A stretch of 64,000 bases of DNA from Populus alba (taxonomy: Eukaryota; Streptophyta; Magnoliopsida; Malpighiales; Salicaceae), in contig NC_133291.1 in assembly GCF_005239225.2 (NCBI RefSeq), positions 1,302,001-1,366,000 of the forward strand, given 5' to 3'. Below the pieces are notes generated by a model that saw only the letters and a program-made list of their open reading frames with translations, made no database searches and was not told where the DNA came from. Numbering within the stretch: position 1 is the stretch's first letter; the number at the start of each line of letters is the position of its first letter. The position numbers were made by a program, and so were the translations under genes. Shown piece by piece: positions 34,254 through 48,013 of this stretch.

Positions 34254-37200
34254 AGCTTTTTCTTCAACAGCTAATGAAACTACCACGTCAAATGTAAATC
34301 TTACATGATTGGTTATTAAGTGTATGGTTGCTATTAAAATTGAATAGCTAAGACTTTTATATAAATAAATGGAATTAACTAATGCTTTTTTATATTATTG
34401 TTAATACAGTGTCTGGACCAGTTTGTAAACACCTCAATTAATCTCATAAATTCTGAAATAAACGATCATATAAATCTTTAGTGGTTTTAATTGGACTCGA
34501 AATTATAACTATTGAAAATTTCATTTAAAATTTAACCAGTTAAATTATTTCTTCAAATTAAATTAATATTTTTTTTTATTTTCAAATGATCTCGAGTCTA
34601 AAACTCTTTTGCATTAGATGATATATGATTTCTTTTTTTTTTTTTTATAAAAAAAAAGCTATACTTCTTTATAAGAAACGACATGATCTTGTAAAAAATC
34701 TAGCGGTTCTTGTTAAATAATTCTAAATTAAATCACAGTTAAAAAATCAAAACATCTTAGAATCAAATCAATAAAAAAATAATTTAAATATAAAATCAAT
34801 ATATTTTAAATTCAATGTTTGCCCAGTAAAGTTTCCCCTGGGGGCAGAAGAAGAAAGCAAGTGATACGAACAAAGCTTACTGGTAGAGGTGCTCGGAGGC
34901 CGGTGCCCGTGGCAGAATAAAAAGAAAAAAAATCACTGTGACTGGACCCACGGATTCCAAAAACTCCCCGTCCTTCCAAACAGCCAATATATCAAAATCC
35001 TATCTCCGTGGCCGAATCTTAGAGAAATTATATACAAATAAAATCCACATGGGAGATTTAATTAGTCCCGAGACATGCTAAAAACAGCCAGCCCTTTTGA
35101 AAAAAGAAAAAGACGAGGGACTGCACCGGCATGATTCCTTGTTTTTGTAGACTATTTTTATAAAAATATAATTAACAGAAAAGCGAAATATAATAATGGT
35201 CTCCCCAAAATGTTTCTGGCCAATGTCCACCTCATTTTTGTATTCCCCCCGCTACACACACACACACACACATATATGCACTGGTAATTTGTATACTTTT
35301 TCTTGGATTTCAGGAAATCCCACCACCCAAAAAGCATACTTTATAGATCCAGGTGAGCTGATCCAAAATTATTGCATATGAAGTTTTTTTTTATAATATT
35401 ATTAAATCCAATCAAACAATTCAATCTTACCAACCAGGCTCTTTGTTTAGTCCTAGTTTTGAATTAAACGGCGTGGAAGCTGATCCAAAATGAATTATTA
35501 TATTTAATAGGTCTAAAAATAACTTAGATGACTAGTAAAAACATTGCATTACTTTTTTAAAAAACTTTAAGATGATGCCAGATTGAATCGACCTCGATCA
35601 CCCTACAACCTGGGTCATGGACTTTAATAGGTTTAATAATTTTTTTATTTTTATTTAATTTTATGATAACACTAGATGCTTTTAAAATTTAGCATCGGCC
35701 CTAAAAAACATTTATTTGAGATTATACTAACCCTATAGAAAGTAGAAAAAAATAAATCATGAATTATATTTCTCAACCAATCCAACACTGAATAAGAGGA
35801 AATAAAAAATAAAATATCAGGTTTGATTGGTAAACTAACTAGATCTGTGAATTGGATAACCTGGATCAATACGTCAAACCTGCAAACTGGATAATGGACT
35901 CCACTGGAATTAATAGCTTCTTTTTTTTTCCTAAACTATTGTTTATTTAACTATATGATAACAAAAATAGAGTAAAATTGAGTATCAAACCAATACTGAG
36001 ATTTTTAAAAAAACTTTGATAACTTTATAGAAAACAAAACTAAACAAATTATGAAACTTGATTATCAAATAATTTAACATCAATAGAAGAAATTGAAAAA
36101 AAAAATTACATAAAAAGAAAAAAAAAGTTAAATTTGTCATACACATCAATAGACATTGACTTTCTACAACTTAATAATATGTTTTTTTTTTCAAAAACTA
36201 TTTCATTAACTATACGATAAAAAAAAATATAAACAATCAAATAATCAAGTTCAATTAAAAAAAAAAGAGGAAAAAGTACCATGTTAAACTTGCAAGCAAA
36301 TGCAATCAGGTTTATCTCGCTAAACTTACAAATCAAGTTATTAACCCCACAAAGTTTAATAACCTAGTTTTTTTTAAAAAAATTATTTTTTATTTAACCA
36401 TTTTTTTAAAAAATAGACTATACCGCAATAATAAGATATTTTTATGATATAAATCCGATGTTAAGATATTTTTTTGATACTACAATAACAATATAAAGAC
36501 AAATTAAAATAAATTATCTACTCTAAATTCCCATAAACACATTATATAAAGACTAAATTAAAAATTAAAATCAATAACCAAGGAAAAAAATGAAAAGATA
36601 AAAAAACCCCACAATGAGGATTCCTATTGCAATTCACGGTGGAAGTAAGGAAATAGTGATTTATAGTATATATAAATTTTGAGAGTCTTTTTTTTCAACA
36701 TTTTAAATGCATTTATATATATATATATATATATTTTTTTTGCTTTAGATTTTTTTTTTCATGTTTTAAGATTTTTTTTATGTGTTGATGTGTTAAGAAT
36801 AAATTCTAATGTAATTTAAAAAGATAAATATTTTAAAAAATAACTGTTATCACAAATACTAAATAAATTCTAAGAAGCATTAGCAATATTGAGATTGAAT
36901 GGTGTGTATACATTGCTCTGATAAACTAGATTTTTACTCTGTGTTGGGTTTTTTCTATGTGAATTCAAGAAATGACTAAAAAATCAATTCTTGGAAATAT
37001 TAGCACATATAGTATAAACATGAATCAAATATCTAACTCAAATAAAATCAACGAATTTCATTTCTATACACGAAAATTGTCTTGAAAAAAAAAAAAAAAC
37101 TATTCAGTTAGGGTGGGAAAAACAAGGGTAGGAGTGCTATTATTATAACCCCCAGCAATGCTTGAAATCTAATCCACACGATTAAAAGTGACTAAATATA

Positions 37201-39257
37201 CAGGAGATAAACAAGATGAAACGATACGGTAAAACATCCACGCACAGCTACTTTGATTGGTGATTTTTTATTCGTTAATAATAGACATTATCAAACCATT
37301 TAATACGGTAATTGATTTTTTTTAAAATATTTATATATTATATGATTTAGAAAAATAAATTTTCTTTGGTGTTATATAAAATGAGAAAACAACTTTTCTT
37401 TTAAAATTGTGATTATTTAAAGTTTTTTTTCTATTGTTTTAAAAAATGAATCCTAGAAAATAATTAATAAAATAACACTAATTATTTCCCCTGTACCATA
37501 AAATCTTCCATCAACTTATTTCACTGGCTAAAAGAGAGATTGAAATAAATAGCAAAGACTTGTTTGACGGATCCGGGCTACTATTTTAGTGGTTGGAATT
37601 GCAAATAGGCCCAACGTGTCGCCCAGGCCCATTTTTTCCGGACACATGATTTGGGCTTTTGATTGAGCTCCGTCCATTAGAATTTTAAACACGCGGGCTG
37701 GGAGGCCTGTAAATTTAAACGTGGCCATAACACATTACATTGCAAGGCCTTTATTTCATTTTATTTTTTTCGAAGTGCTCAGTTCACACGTCAATCGAAC
37801 TAAGTTTTTTTTTTTAAAAAAGTAATTTAATGTATTTTTTTAAAAATAATTTTTTATACTAATTTTAAGATCCCAGCTGAAGGATAAAATTAACCCATTT
37901 TATTAATGAAAATGCCAGGAGTCTAAGTTGCATCCAGAAGAACAACAATCCAACAGAATCACATGAATTGGCTCCCTCGCAAATCAATTGAAGAGTTTCA
38001 ACACAGCCAGCAAAAATTTTCCGATTAGGGGGGAACTACCAAAGAGGCGTTTGAGTATGGTGTTTTTTTTTTTTTTCAGAAGTAGTTTTTATTTGAAAAT
38101 TTATTAAATTTAATATTTTTAAATCAACATATTAAAATCAATAATATTTTTTAAAAAACAAATATTAGAATAACAAAAGGATGAAATATTAGTAAACAAC
38201 CGATGTAGCGTGTAACAAGGAAAAAAAAAGTTTTATAAATCTTAAAATGACAATTAAACTGTAAATAAAGCTCTGGCGTGGTAAATTATGAATGTTAATA
38301 AATCTAATCTCAGTAGCATGTAAATAAAAACAAGAAACCGATATAATTAATTAAAATAAATAATTAAATAAATTTATAACATAACTAGAAAATGAAGGTA
38401 CGTTTGGTAACCCATCTCATGATTGACAAATAAGATCTTGGCATGATCCGGCCATGGCCCTTAACCCATGCAAACTCATTTCAAGAAAATCATCTTATGA
38501 TTGACAACGAGCAACGAATTGCGAAAGAGACAAAGGTACGTTTGGTAACCAGTAGTGCCAGTAACATGTACACTGAAAATTCGGTACAGGTACCGGGTAG
38601 TGCCGGTAATGAATGACTGGAAAAATTGAAAGAATCGAGCACTCCCACGCGACACGACAGGCATCGGACTTTTTTATGCTCGTTTTTCGTAGTCGCTTTT
38701 CAATTCAAGAAGGCTGCTGGAAGGTTATTATTTATTATTTTAAAATAAATTAAATTAATATATTTTTTTAAAAATTATTTTTAATGTTATTATGTCAAAA
38801 TCATCGAAAATATTAATTTAAAATAGAAAAATACAAATTTTATTTTTAAAATACAAAAACAAATAATACTCGGGTATAATGACTCGTTCCTCCATCAACA
38901 ATCAATCTAGCATCTCCTGCCTTCCACGACTGTACAAGGCATGAGTTGCCATGGTATTTCCACGTCGATGGCCTGAAGTTATAGCAGAAAGAACCACGTA
39001 GTCGATGTGATGTGATTGATCATTGATGCATCTATCCTTCTCGATTCTTCGTGTGTTTTTAGTATTTTAATTAAAATTAAATTAATATAAAAATCATTTA
39101 AGAACATAAAAAAAAAAAAAATACTCGCTGATTTTAAGTAAAAAAAACCACTCACCGCAAAATTTAGTATTTTGCATGAGAATTTCGGCTTTTGCATGCT
39201 AGGCAACAAAAGTTTATGCTTTTGCATGAATCACACACAAAACACTCACATTTAGAT
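34254..39257. other. Gene desert with decayed repeats
   Basis: No gene recognised. Low-complexity AT-rich DNA dominates, with recurring blocks like TTAAATCAACATATTAAAA (38.1 kb) shared with 30.1 and 48.1 kb. A GC-richer stretch at 34,820-35,150 shows no coding match. An (AC)n microsatellite sits at about 35,254-35,271 and (TA)n at about 36,714-36,734. The 16-mer GGTACGTTTGGTAACC occurs twice (38397-38412, 38535-38550), probably ends of nested MITEs. Confidence 0.5.
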
Positions 39258-40237
39258 GGTGTTTGGGTAAGCGGTTGCGGCTGCGTTTTACTTAAAACGC
39301 AGTTGTCAGCCGTTTGGTAATGAAAAAAAGCGAATTACTGTTCATGGGTCCCACATGTTTTTTACGTTCGGACCGCAGGTAAGGAAAAGCAATGAAATCA
39401 TGCTTTTCACGCACTGTGCATGCTAATTACACTGTTCACTGAACAGTGCAATTAGCATGAACAGTGCACACTAATGCATTATTCACTTTTTTTTACGTGT
39501 ATTAAATGTTTTAACAGTGCACACTAATGCACTGTTCACGTTTTTTTAGTGTATTAAATTTTTTAACATTTTTATTTTTTAAAAAAAAAAACTAGTAAAA
39601 CAGTGGACACTAATGTACAGTTCATTTATTTATTTAGTGTATTAAATTTTTTAACATTTTTTTTTTCAAAAAAAAACACTAGTTAAACAGTGCACACTAA
39701 TGCACTGTTCACCTTTTTTTTTTTCAGGTATTAAATTTTTTAACATTTTTTTTTTAAAAAAAAACACTAGTTTAAAGTGAATTAAATTCACTCGTACTGT
39801 AATGTGAACAATATTTTTTTTCCTGAAAAACTAGTATAGAGTGAATTAAATTCACTCGCACTGTAATATCAATTTTATACCTGATAATATTTTATCTACG
39901 CTAAAAAAATTATGAAAACTGTAATTCTTATCAGATAAATTTTGTACATAATGGAATTATAAATAGTTTAATGGAATAATAAAAAATATTATTCATGATG
40001 TAATATAAGTAATTAAATTTACAATATTTAAATTAAAAATCATTAGTATATTATTTTATAACCTCAATTTGAAAAGCATTTTTTTAACCAAACACATTAA
40101 ACTACTTTTTCTTCAACCTCAACTTCAACCACAGTTTTAACCAAACACCTATTTTTTCAAACCAACCTCAACTAAAAGTACTTTTTATAAAACAACTTTT
40201 TTTAAACCACAACCACAAAAGCTACCACAAAAGCACC
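39258..40237. mobile_element. Non-autonomous DNA element, copy 2 (inverted to copy 1)
   Basis: It begins GGTGTTTGGGTAAGCGGTTG and ends ACCACAAAAGCACC. Its reverse complement tracks copy 1 at 31,041-31,832, sharing AAAAAAAGTTGTTTTATAAA, AGGTGTTTGGTTAAAACTG and GTGAATTTAATTCACTCTA. It is longer because a TGCACACTAATGCACTGTTCA block is repeated about four times near 39,450-39,710. No ORF. Confidence 0.75.
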
Positions 40238-41107
40238 TCCAACTTCCCGGGTTCCACGCGAACAACACTCACGTGTCCCCAGCATGTCAAATGACAGCAT
40301 TGCCCTCATCCGGTAATCTAAAATGTGAACCGCGTATTCTATTGACACCTATAGATTCACCTAACTCCTTGTTCTAGTATTGAGCTTCCCTCCCTACCCC
40401 CCAGTAAACATGATTTTTTCTTATAAATATACTTTAAAATTTTAAAAAATCGAGCTTATAGTTAATTTTTTTTTCCTGGCTTGGCAGAAGCTTGCTCGTT
40501 TTTTTATTTTAAAAAGAATTAAGAAACGATTGTAGCTGTCTATCATCATTCAGCCATGATAAAGCAGGATTGAAGCTTCAATAAGAACACTTTGTAGAAC
40601 ATTATATGGTATTATACATTTTATTTTGCTTTTAAAATGTGTTTTTATCATTTTTTTAATATTTTTTTAATCTATTTTCCTATAAATTCATCATGGTTGT
40701 CCCCATTTTTTTTTAAATAACATAAAATGCAATTTTAGTTTGTCAACTTCAATTTTTTCTAAAAGATAAAAGATTTTACGAATGAATAACTACCTAAACA
40801 AATTCTTTGCATGATTCATTTAAAAAATATACGTGCAAAATTTGATTAATATATACTTAATTATTATCAAGTATTGAGAAGCATATACCTTCAAGATTGT
40901 ACCGTGGGACCCCACACACATCTTCCTCTTTCTTTAAAGCGCTTCGCCGTCGGAAGGAAATCTAACCCAACCTGCAAAAATTCTAGAGCTTTCTTTCTTT
41001 CTCACTGCAGCGCGCGATAAGGACGCAGCAAGAACAGCCCTGATGGGTGCGTAGGTTTGGAGAATTTGAGCGCAAATTAGCAAAAGCATCGCCAACAAGA
41101 CTGTGAC
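40238..41107. other. Upstream region of the OTU gene
   Basis: AT-rich until about 40,900, then GC-richer leader sequence. A three-codon upstream ORF (ATG GGT GCG TAG) lies at 41043-41054, 54 bases before the OTU start. A CTTTCTTTCTTTCTC pyrimidine stretch at about 40,990 may mark the leader. Confidence 0.5.
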
Positions 41108-43813
41108 ATGCTTGGTGTACTCTGCGCACGCCCCAAGCCTAATTGGATCCTCAACTCCCTCTTCACTCATTTCCACCATCAACACCACCACCACCAAAGT
41201 AACGACCGCCTATCTTTACACCTCCCCCATTCCTTCACCGCGGCTCGCCGCCACCACTCTAGCTTGTGCAGCGCTGATTGCGGCGGTGGAGGAGCGGCGG
41301 CGATATGGCACGTGGTCCAGCCGGCGGATTGGCGGAGGAGGAGGGGGAGGAGGAGTGTGAGAGGGGAAGGTTCGTGGAACGTTGCGTGGGATGGGAGACC
41401 GGCGAGGTGGCTCCACCGGCCTGATTCGGCTTGGTTGTTGTTCGGTGTTTGTGCTTGCCTTGCTCCGGCGATTGAGTTTTTTTGTGACGTGAATATCGAG
41501 GGAGGTGAAAATGTTGTCGTTGATGTTGATCATCAGGAGAAGGAGAGAATTGACGGTGTTGATTTGAATGCGAGTGCAGTGAATTCTGATGATGTGAAAC
41601 AGGATAGCAGTAGCTCTACAGCTGGTTCTGATTATAAAGTCACAGGTAGGTTATTGTTTCTCTCTCTCCTTTCTCTGTTTTTTTTAAAAGACACTCTCTT
41701 TTGGCGTTTTTGATAATTTTTTATGAGTAATGATGTGATTTTGTTTGATTGATGATCTGGGTAATTGGGTTTTGTTTCATTTTATTGACTGAATTTTTTT
41801 TGTGAAAAAAATATGAAATTGTTTTTTTGTGTGTGATAAATGACGGTATGATATTTAATATAATTGTAAAAAAAAAAAAATATTATATTGTTTCTTGAAT
41901 TCATTGATTCTCACTTTTCATTTATTTTAAACAAATTAATTTGCTTGCATTGTTTAATGGATGCTGCTTTAAGTGTAATTTTCGAATTTTGATTTTTTTC
42001 TTCTTAAATCCCTGTGTTTGGTAGAGTGAAGTAAAGTATGAAGTTTTCACTTTTCTTTTAGTGTTGATAAAGTGATCTACAGAATCTTATTTATATTGCA
42101 ATGATCTTTTTAGATATTTCTATTTAGAGCATACATATGTAAATTTGTGGTTTTAATTCATTAACGTTGTCGCTGTTTCTTAATGCTGTATGTGCACACA
42201 TGCGTGTGATTGTGTTTGGATGGTAGAATCTAAAATGAGGGTGGTGCAGGGGTGCTGGCGGATGGCCGATGCCTGTTTAGAGCAATTGCTCATATGGCAT
42301 GTTTGAGAAATGGAGAAGAGGCTCCTGATGAAAATCGTCAAAGAGAACTCGCAGATGAATTAAGAGCTCAAGTAAGTTTTAGTGTTTAGAGTTACTGAGG
42401 GTTTAAGAAAACGGAGTTCGTTGAATTGTTTTTATGGTAGAATTCATTTGTTTAATTTTGAATATAGATTTTTAAAAGACAAAAGTCAACTTATTTTTTT
42501 TTTTGAATTTGTTTTTCGTATAGCTCTCTTTGGATGATGAGAGTCTGTATTATATGGGAGGAGAATGGGGGCACTTTTGAGACAAGTTCCATGTTTTCCA
42601 TTGAATCTTTTGACTAGGCAGAACGGTCTAAATTCAACACTGTTTGACATTTTGTTTTTAAAAAATCTTTCTGGTCCTGTAGAACTCGAGATTTCAAATA
42701 TGGAAATTAGCTCAAATGGAACATCATAAAAAAAACTTGAAGCTGATTCACTATGTATGGACTTTTCAGATATGTTTGCGATCTTGTAATAATTCTCTTT
42801 AGTGTCTAAAAATTTGCATTACCAAAATTTGTTGTAATAGGTTGTGGATGAGCTTTTAAAGAGGCGGGAAGAAACTGAATGGTAAGTTTGTGACCGTTTG
42901 ATTTGCGAGCTCCTTCTGGTTAATCAATTAGCTGTAATGGTGCTTATTATTTGTTTTTGTTGCCATCAACTTAGGTTTATTGAAGGAGATTTTGATGCAT
43001 ATGTCAAGAGAATTCAACAACCTTATGTATGGGGTGGAGAACCTGAGTTGTTGATGGCTTCTCATGTTTTAAAGTGAGTCGGCATCTTTAATTACTAAAT
43101 AGTTAATACATGCTGGCTCCCTTACCGATCCTTCATGTTGACATGGCTCTTTACCATTTCCTTTCACTTATGAACAGAAACAAAAGAATCAATTCCCTTT
43201 AGCATAAATACCAAAAGTAGTCTTTGCATCTCTTAAAAGGGCCTCAGGAGACAGCAAAATCCTTCTGTGCTTCAAAGTTGTGATTTTCCTGGAATCTGTC
43301 GTCTGCATACATGTTTGTGGGTGCACGCACTTGTGCCTGTTGATAGATTTTGTGTAGGAACAAGGCTTGACTCTCACATTAACGGTGAGGCAGGACTGTA
43401 CACTAATACCTCAGCCTTGTTATCGGTCCACTTTGTTGAAAAGGCCCAATTCAAAACTGAATGGTGTGCTAATAGTTGATGTCAAAGCAAACATAATTTT
43501 TGTTCTCCAACCTAGCGTGCAAAATGCTCTCATCCTACAGCTGGAGTTGCACGCTGATTTTGAATTCTGATTTCTTTATGTTTACTTGACCTCTATGTTT
43601 GACACACCTTTTCTCTGAACTCAATGGCTCAGGACAATGATATCAGTGTACATGAGAGACAGGACAACGGGTAATATGGTAAACATAGCAAATTACGGTG
43701 AAGAGTACCGGAAAGATGAAGTCAATCCCATTAATGTGCTGTTTCATGGATATGGTCACTATGATATATTGGAGACAACCCCAGGTCAAAGTTACAAGAA
43801 AGTGGACTTGTAG
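41108..43813 (+). CDS. OTU-family cysteine deubiquitinase
   Basis: Cysteine protease that removes ubiquitin from proteins. Exons 41108-41645, 42250-42371, 42841-42881, 42975-43073, 43633-43813 sum to 981 nt (326 aa) with matching phases. The OTU domain spans about 177-315: catalytic Asp/Cys in ADGRCLFRAIAH (D184, C187) and catalytic His in FHGYGHYD (His309). Conserved blocks ELADELRAQ, EETEWFIEGDFDAYV and WGGEPELLMASHVL are all present. The N-terminal 175 residues are low-complexity (His- and Arg/Gly-rich) with a conserved GSWNVAWDGRPARWLH and a hydrophobic AWLLFGVCACLAPA segment that may be a membrane or targeting region. This fits the plant OTU3/OTU4-like group. The first exon is GC-rich, unlike its surroundings. 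It looks intact. Confidence 0.92.
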
Positions 43814-45466
43814 AAATTGATGTGGTTTTTTAAATTTTTACATGCTTTGGATCAATTCAATCAAAATAAGAGTCTGTCTCAACTTCAATGGATTCGCCAG
43901 TCGCAAGCTCTGTTTGAGCGACATAGTTGCAAACTTTTTGTAGGCTCCAGGATTTTTATGACTATTTTTGAATTATAGATCAATACAACAAGAAATTTTT
44001 CTGGGTATCTTTTGATGTGCTTTTCTTTGAACTTTTTTACCATAAAAGCCGCCGTTCTCCCCCGTCAATAGTATATTTGAGTCTCACCATTTCACTCCTA
44101 TGGTAGGATTTTTTTCGGCTTTGTAGTTACCAATCTCAGCTGACAAATATGGTTTGGAACATAGAGGAGCAGTTTGGGATTTTTCCAAGCTACCAGAGTC
44201 TCCCTTCACTTTGTGTTGGTACTCTACTATCAGAAAGCGATTTTCTGTGAAGAATTTTTCTCTGCTTTTCCTGGCATTTTGTGCTGTAATATGGAATTAA
44301 ATTGTATTTTATTTATTGATTGAAAATGTCATTAAATTAAGGTTTGCTTCGTCGTGGCTCACATAAATGTCTCTTGTAGCTTCCCCTAAGATAGATAACA
44401 CGATCGCATATGATCTTTCGTCAGCATCCATTAGTTGGGCTAGCAGTTATCCCATCTTTGTATGCACGCTGATGCCTTCAGAACTTTGCCTTTGGTGTGG
44501 TCTTGGCCACAGTCAGTCTGTTCGCTTTTCTCCGCTGGAATCTCTCTCCTCGGCACTTTATTAATGTTCTTAGGTTGCCAGAAAACTACATCGAGGTCTG
44601 TTACTCTTCTCCCATTTCCTGAAATAAGCTTTAATTGTTAATGACGTTTTCATACAAACATATAATATTAAATTAAGATGGTTGACCGGATTCTGGGTGG
44701 ATCCTTCAATGTTCTACTCAACCAGGAGCTTGGCCGGAATGGTTTCTACAAAACTAGAAGTTTGAAATGCTCAGACGGTTTTGAAGTCAGGTATTTTCAG
44801 CTTATTTCTACGTTGTGCACTTTTGGAGTTTATGTTCATCGGAAAGATAGCATAAAAAAATTTCATGGAAGAGATTGAGAGTGAGAATAGCCAATTTTTC
44901 CATACATACAAAATGGATGTCACCTCACTATTCATCCTCGGCCTCCTGGCAGTGTCAAGCAGAGTCTCTGGTTCATAAACTTACCTTTATTTTAGAGCCA
45001 CCATTCTTTTTCCTTGGTTGATCGAAATTATTGCTTCGGTTGGGTGGGTTTACCATTAAGAGACTGATGGGAGTACATTTCTAGGCCTGGAAAAGGCAGG
45101 CGTGAGGCACGGTGGATGAAGTTAAGAACAGATTCGAGATCCAACCAAGAATGGCTCCATGAAAAAGAGAAAAAAGTCACTGTTCGCAGAGGACTTTTTG
45201 TTGGTTTAGGATGCCAAAAACCTGACACTGGTGTTTCCCCTTCAATGTGTTGGGTTTCTATCCAAGGTTTCATCATTCGAGCAGATGAAAACAAAACCAG
45301 CGAAACAAGTTATTGCCATTGACAATATTTTTGCACATACAATCACTGCGCAAATGCATCGGCTCAGTGGAGAAAGAACGCCGAGGACGCAGTATTGAAT
45401 TGTAAATAAAAAGAAAGACAAATTCAAACGAAATGGCTGAAGGAAAAGTACAGGTGAGTTAATAGC
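43814..45466. other. Intergenic between OTU and CYP714 genes
   Basis: The first few hundred bases are probably the OTU 3' UTR. Frames at 44,367-44,564 and 44,678-44,878 are short and match no family I know. No coding claim is made. Confidence 0.45.
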
Positions 45467-47403
45467 TCACAGCTTTTTAATGAGAAGATTCACTCCATGT
45501 TCAGGTTCTATGACCAACCTAAGAGCTGGGGCGTGAATGTATTTGGGTGATATAGTAAAGGAGAAATTGGAAACGATCGTTGCGATGAGGATTTTGAGTT
45601 CCGCCATGGCAAAATGCTGTCCGAGACATGTCCGTGGCCCAACACCAAAGGGCAAGTAAACATGAGGATGCTTGCAGGCGCCACTGACCCCATCGGCAAA
45701 CCTCTCAGGATTGAACTTGTCAGCGTCAGATCCCCATATTTCAGGGTCTTGGTGTAGGTTTACAATCAAGGTCCAAACGTTGACACCCTTGGGCACAAAA
45801 ATGTCTCCAAATTTCATGTCCTGTAATGCCTCCCTGGATATCACACAAACTGGAGGGTAGAGGCGCAGAGATTCATGAATCACCATCGTCAACTGCAATC
45901 AATCATTAAAATAGTTAAAAGTAACCGGAGAGATGACTCAATCGGAAGGGCTAGCATAGAAGATAGCACTCACGGTTTTCATCTTGCGAACCATGTCAGC
46001 ATCAGGCATTTGCCCCCCACAGACCTCAAGCACCTCTGCTCGAACTCTATCTTGCCATTCAGGATTTGATCCCAAAAGCATCATTGTCCATGTTGCAGTG
46101 ACTGAAGTTGTTTCATAGCCAGCCAAGTATATGTTCTTGCAATTGTCAACAACGAAACGGTCCATTTCAGCTTGGCTGCTCTCAATATCCTTGGCTCCTT
46201 TCAGGATTATTTCTAACAGGTCCTTTGATGTTTGTTCCTTTTCTTCCTTCACTTCCTTCAAAATTAAAGCACGCACTTCTTTCTCTAATCTCCAAACTTC
46301 TCTGTTGCTCTTAGTTGGCAGAGCCCTGAAAAATCACAAAGTTAACCCTTGTTCTTAAGTGCTTAACTTTTTGATAAATTTGAATATAAAAAACTGAAGC
46401 TGTAAAGTTGTGTACCTCAAAATGGGAATCCCAGATGACAAAGCTTTCTTTGACATAGCTCCTTGAAGAGCTCTAAGCTTGAGGAATATCTCTTCCCCTT
46501 TGGCATAATTACTCCCAAAACATGCTTTTGAAATCACATCTCCAGAGAAGCTTCTCATGTCTTCATCAACGTTGATGTCCACAACTCCTCCCTCACTTTC
46601 AATCCTTTTAGTCCACGAATCAACTACTATATTCGAGGATTCGACCATGATGCTCATGAAATTCTACAAAAGTTGGACCATTGTTAAAATAGCAAGAAAT
46701 TGTAGATGTGTGCGTGCGTGCATGTCTGAGCTCGCGCGCTCATGGATGCCAATGATTGAAGCACATTTTACCTTGACATTCTCCATGTAAAATTCAGGAG
46801 CAAGGATCTTTCTCTGATGTGCCCATATTGCACCACTTGAGGTCAGAATACCTTGGCCAAGCAGAGGACCGCGCTCTTTTACTTGGTAAGAAGGCTTCCC
46901 CAAGTCTAAGGAAGTGCAGATGCTGATTTCCTTCACCGCATCAGGATGGTTCATATGCAATATCTGTATGTTCCCAAGCGAGAACATGAATGTTGAACCT
47001 GAAAAATGAAAGTAATTAGACTCTCTTCAATTGAAATGATATGATTTCAACGTAATTAAACATGGTGTGTTGGAGTTAAAAATGAGAGATTTAAGAGTAG
47101 ATCTATACCATATTTCTTGCTCCATTGCTCGAAGAATGAGAAGGGAGTGTTGGAAGAATTATGACTTATCACTTGTTCTCCTTCCCGTGATGCTTTTGAG
47201 ACCTTAGATTGAGCCTTCTTAATGTCCCGTATGTTTCCAAGCAAAAAAGCAGGCGGTGGACCTCGGATACCTTGCTCTCGTAGCTTCGAACGAAGCCTTT
47301 CTGGCCTGAATATTAGAGCATCACACATCCGTATGACAATGCCGACAAGGCCGATAAGAGCAACGGCAACTGTGACCTTGGGCAGCAGCAGCAGCAGCTC
47401 CAT
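45467..47403 (-). CDS. CYP714: Cytochrome P450, CYP714 family, with apparent frameshift
   Basis: ER-anchored monooxygenase; characterised CYP714 members oxidise gibberellins (EUI and ELA types). Exons 47109-47403, 46772-46998, 46416-46663, 45974-46326, 45467-45892. An N-terminal membrane anchor ([18 protein letters not shown]) is followed by [22 protein letters not shown] and the I-helix AGYETTS; then come ExxR in HESLRLYPP (E381/R384), PERF and the heme loop [10 protein letters not shown] (Cys about 463), ending at stop 45467. Coding exons total 1,549 nt, one more than a multiple of three. The misfit lies at the exon 3/4 join: exon 3 ends mid-codon after AG, while exon 4 opens GGCTCTTGCC after its CAG acceptor. 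An AG/GCTCTTGCC join would give the expected R-L-L-P-T-K. Otherwise complete (about 515 aa). It is either a real loss of function or a base error. Confidence 0.88.
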
Positions 47404-48013
47404 GTTTTCCCCCCCTGTCTTCCAAACAGCAACCGTGCAAGTACTTTTCTCCCTGATGCAAGCTTACTTGTACATTTAGTTGCCTTGGACATCTCAGATA
47501 TCAAGCTATATATTCCAGATTAAAATAATCTGAAAGAAGAGTCCTAATTTGCAACGTAGGTATGAAATTCTAGTCTTTTTTGGATTATGAATGTTAACTT
47601 GAGCTGTATATACCTCAGAGAAGCACAAGAGAGAATATTGCCAATAAGACAACAACAGGAATTGCCCAGCATGTAAACCATGTTGTGGCCTTTTGGATTG
47701 ATAAGGAGGCTGCTTGGCTCCTCGGTTGGTTTGTCCTGGACCTCAGGATGATCCCCGCCTAAAAGCCTATGACCAATACTAGTCTAGCGCTATCTGCTAT
47801 ATCTATTTCTTGAAATTTTATGATCTGTTTATAAATATATTAAAATAATATATTTTAATTTTTAAAAATTATTTTTATTCTCACATATAAAAATGATTAA
47901 AAACATTAAAAAAAATTAATATAAAACAAAAAAAACTAAACATCAATTTTTTTGCGCATAGTAATTTCCAATACTCCAAATATTAGACGTTATGTTTTTG
48001 GCATTTGTCTAAG
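47404..48013. other. Upstream region of the CYP714 gene
   Basis: Contains the presumed promoter; no confident TATA assignment. The AT-rich block at 47,820-47,950 resembles MITE interior sequence. Confidence 0.4.

Noticed and set aside
39420..39720. Regularly repeated TGCACTGTTCA blocks considered as a CRISPR-like array
   Set aside because: Irregular spacers, low-complexity plant DNA, and the blocks lie within a transposable element. No array structure.
41216..41533. Proline-rich minus-strand ORF opposite OTU exon 1
   Set aside because: Shadow of a GC-rich coding exon; the plus-strand frame has the conserved OTU protein features.
44367..44878. Two short plus-strand ORFs between OTU and CYP714
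   Set aside because: No homology, no consistent splice structure, and length within chance for this composition.
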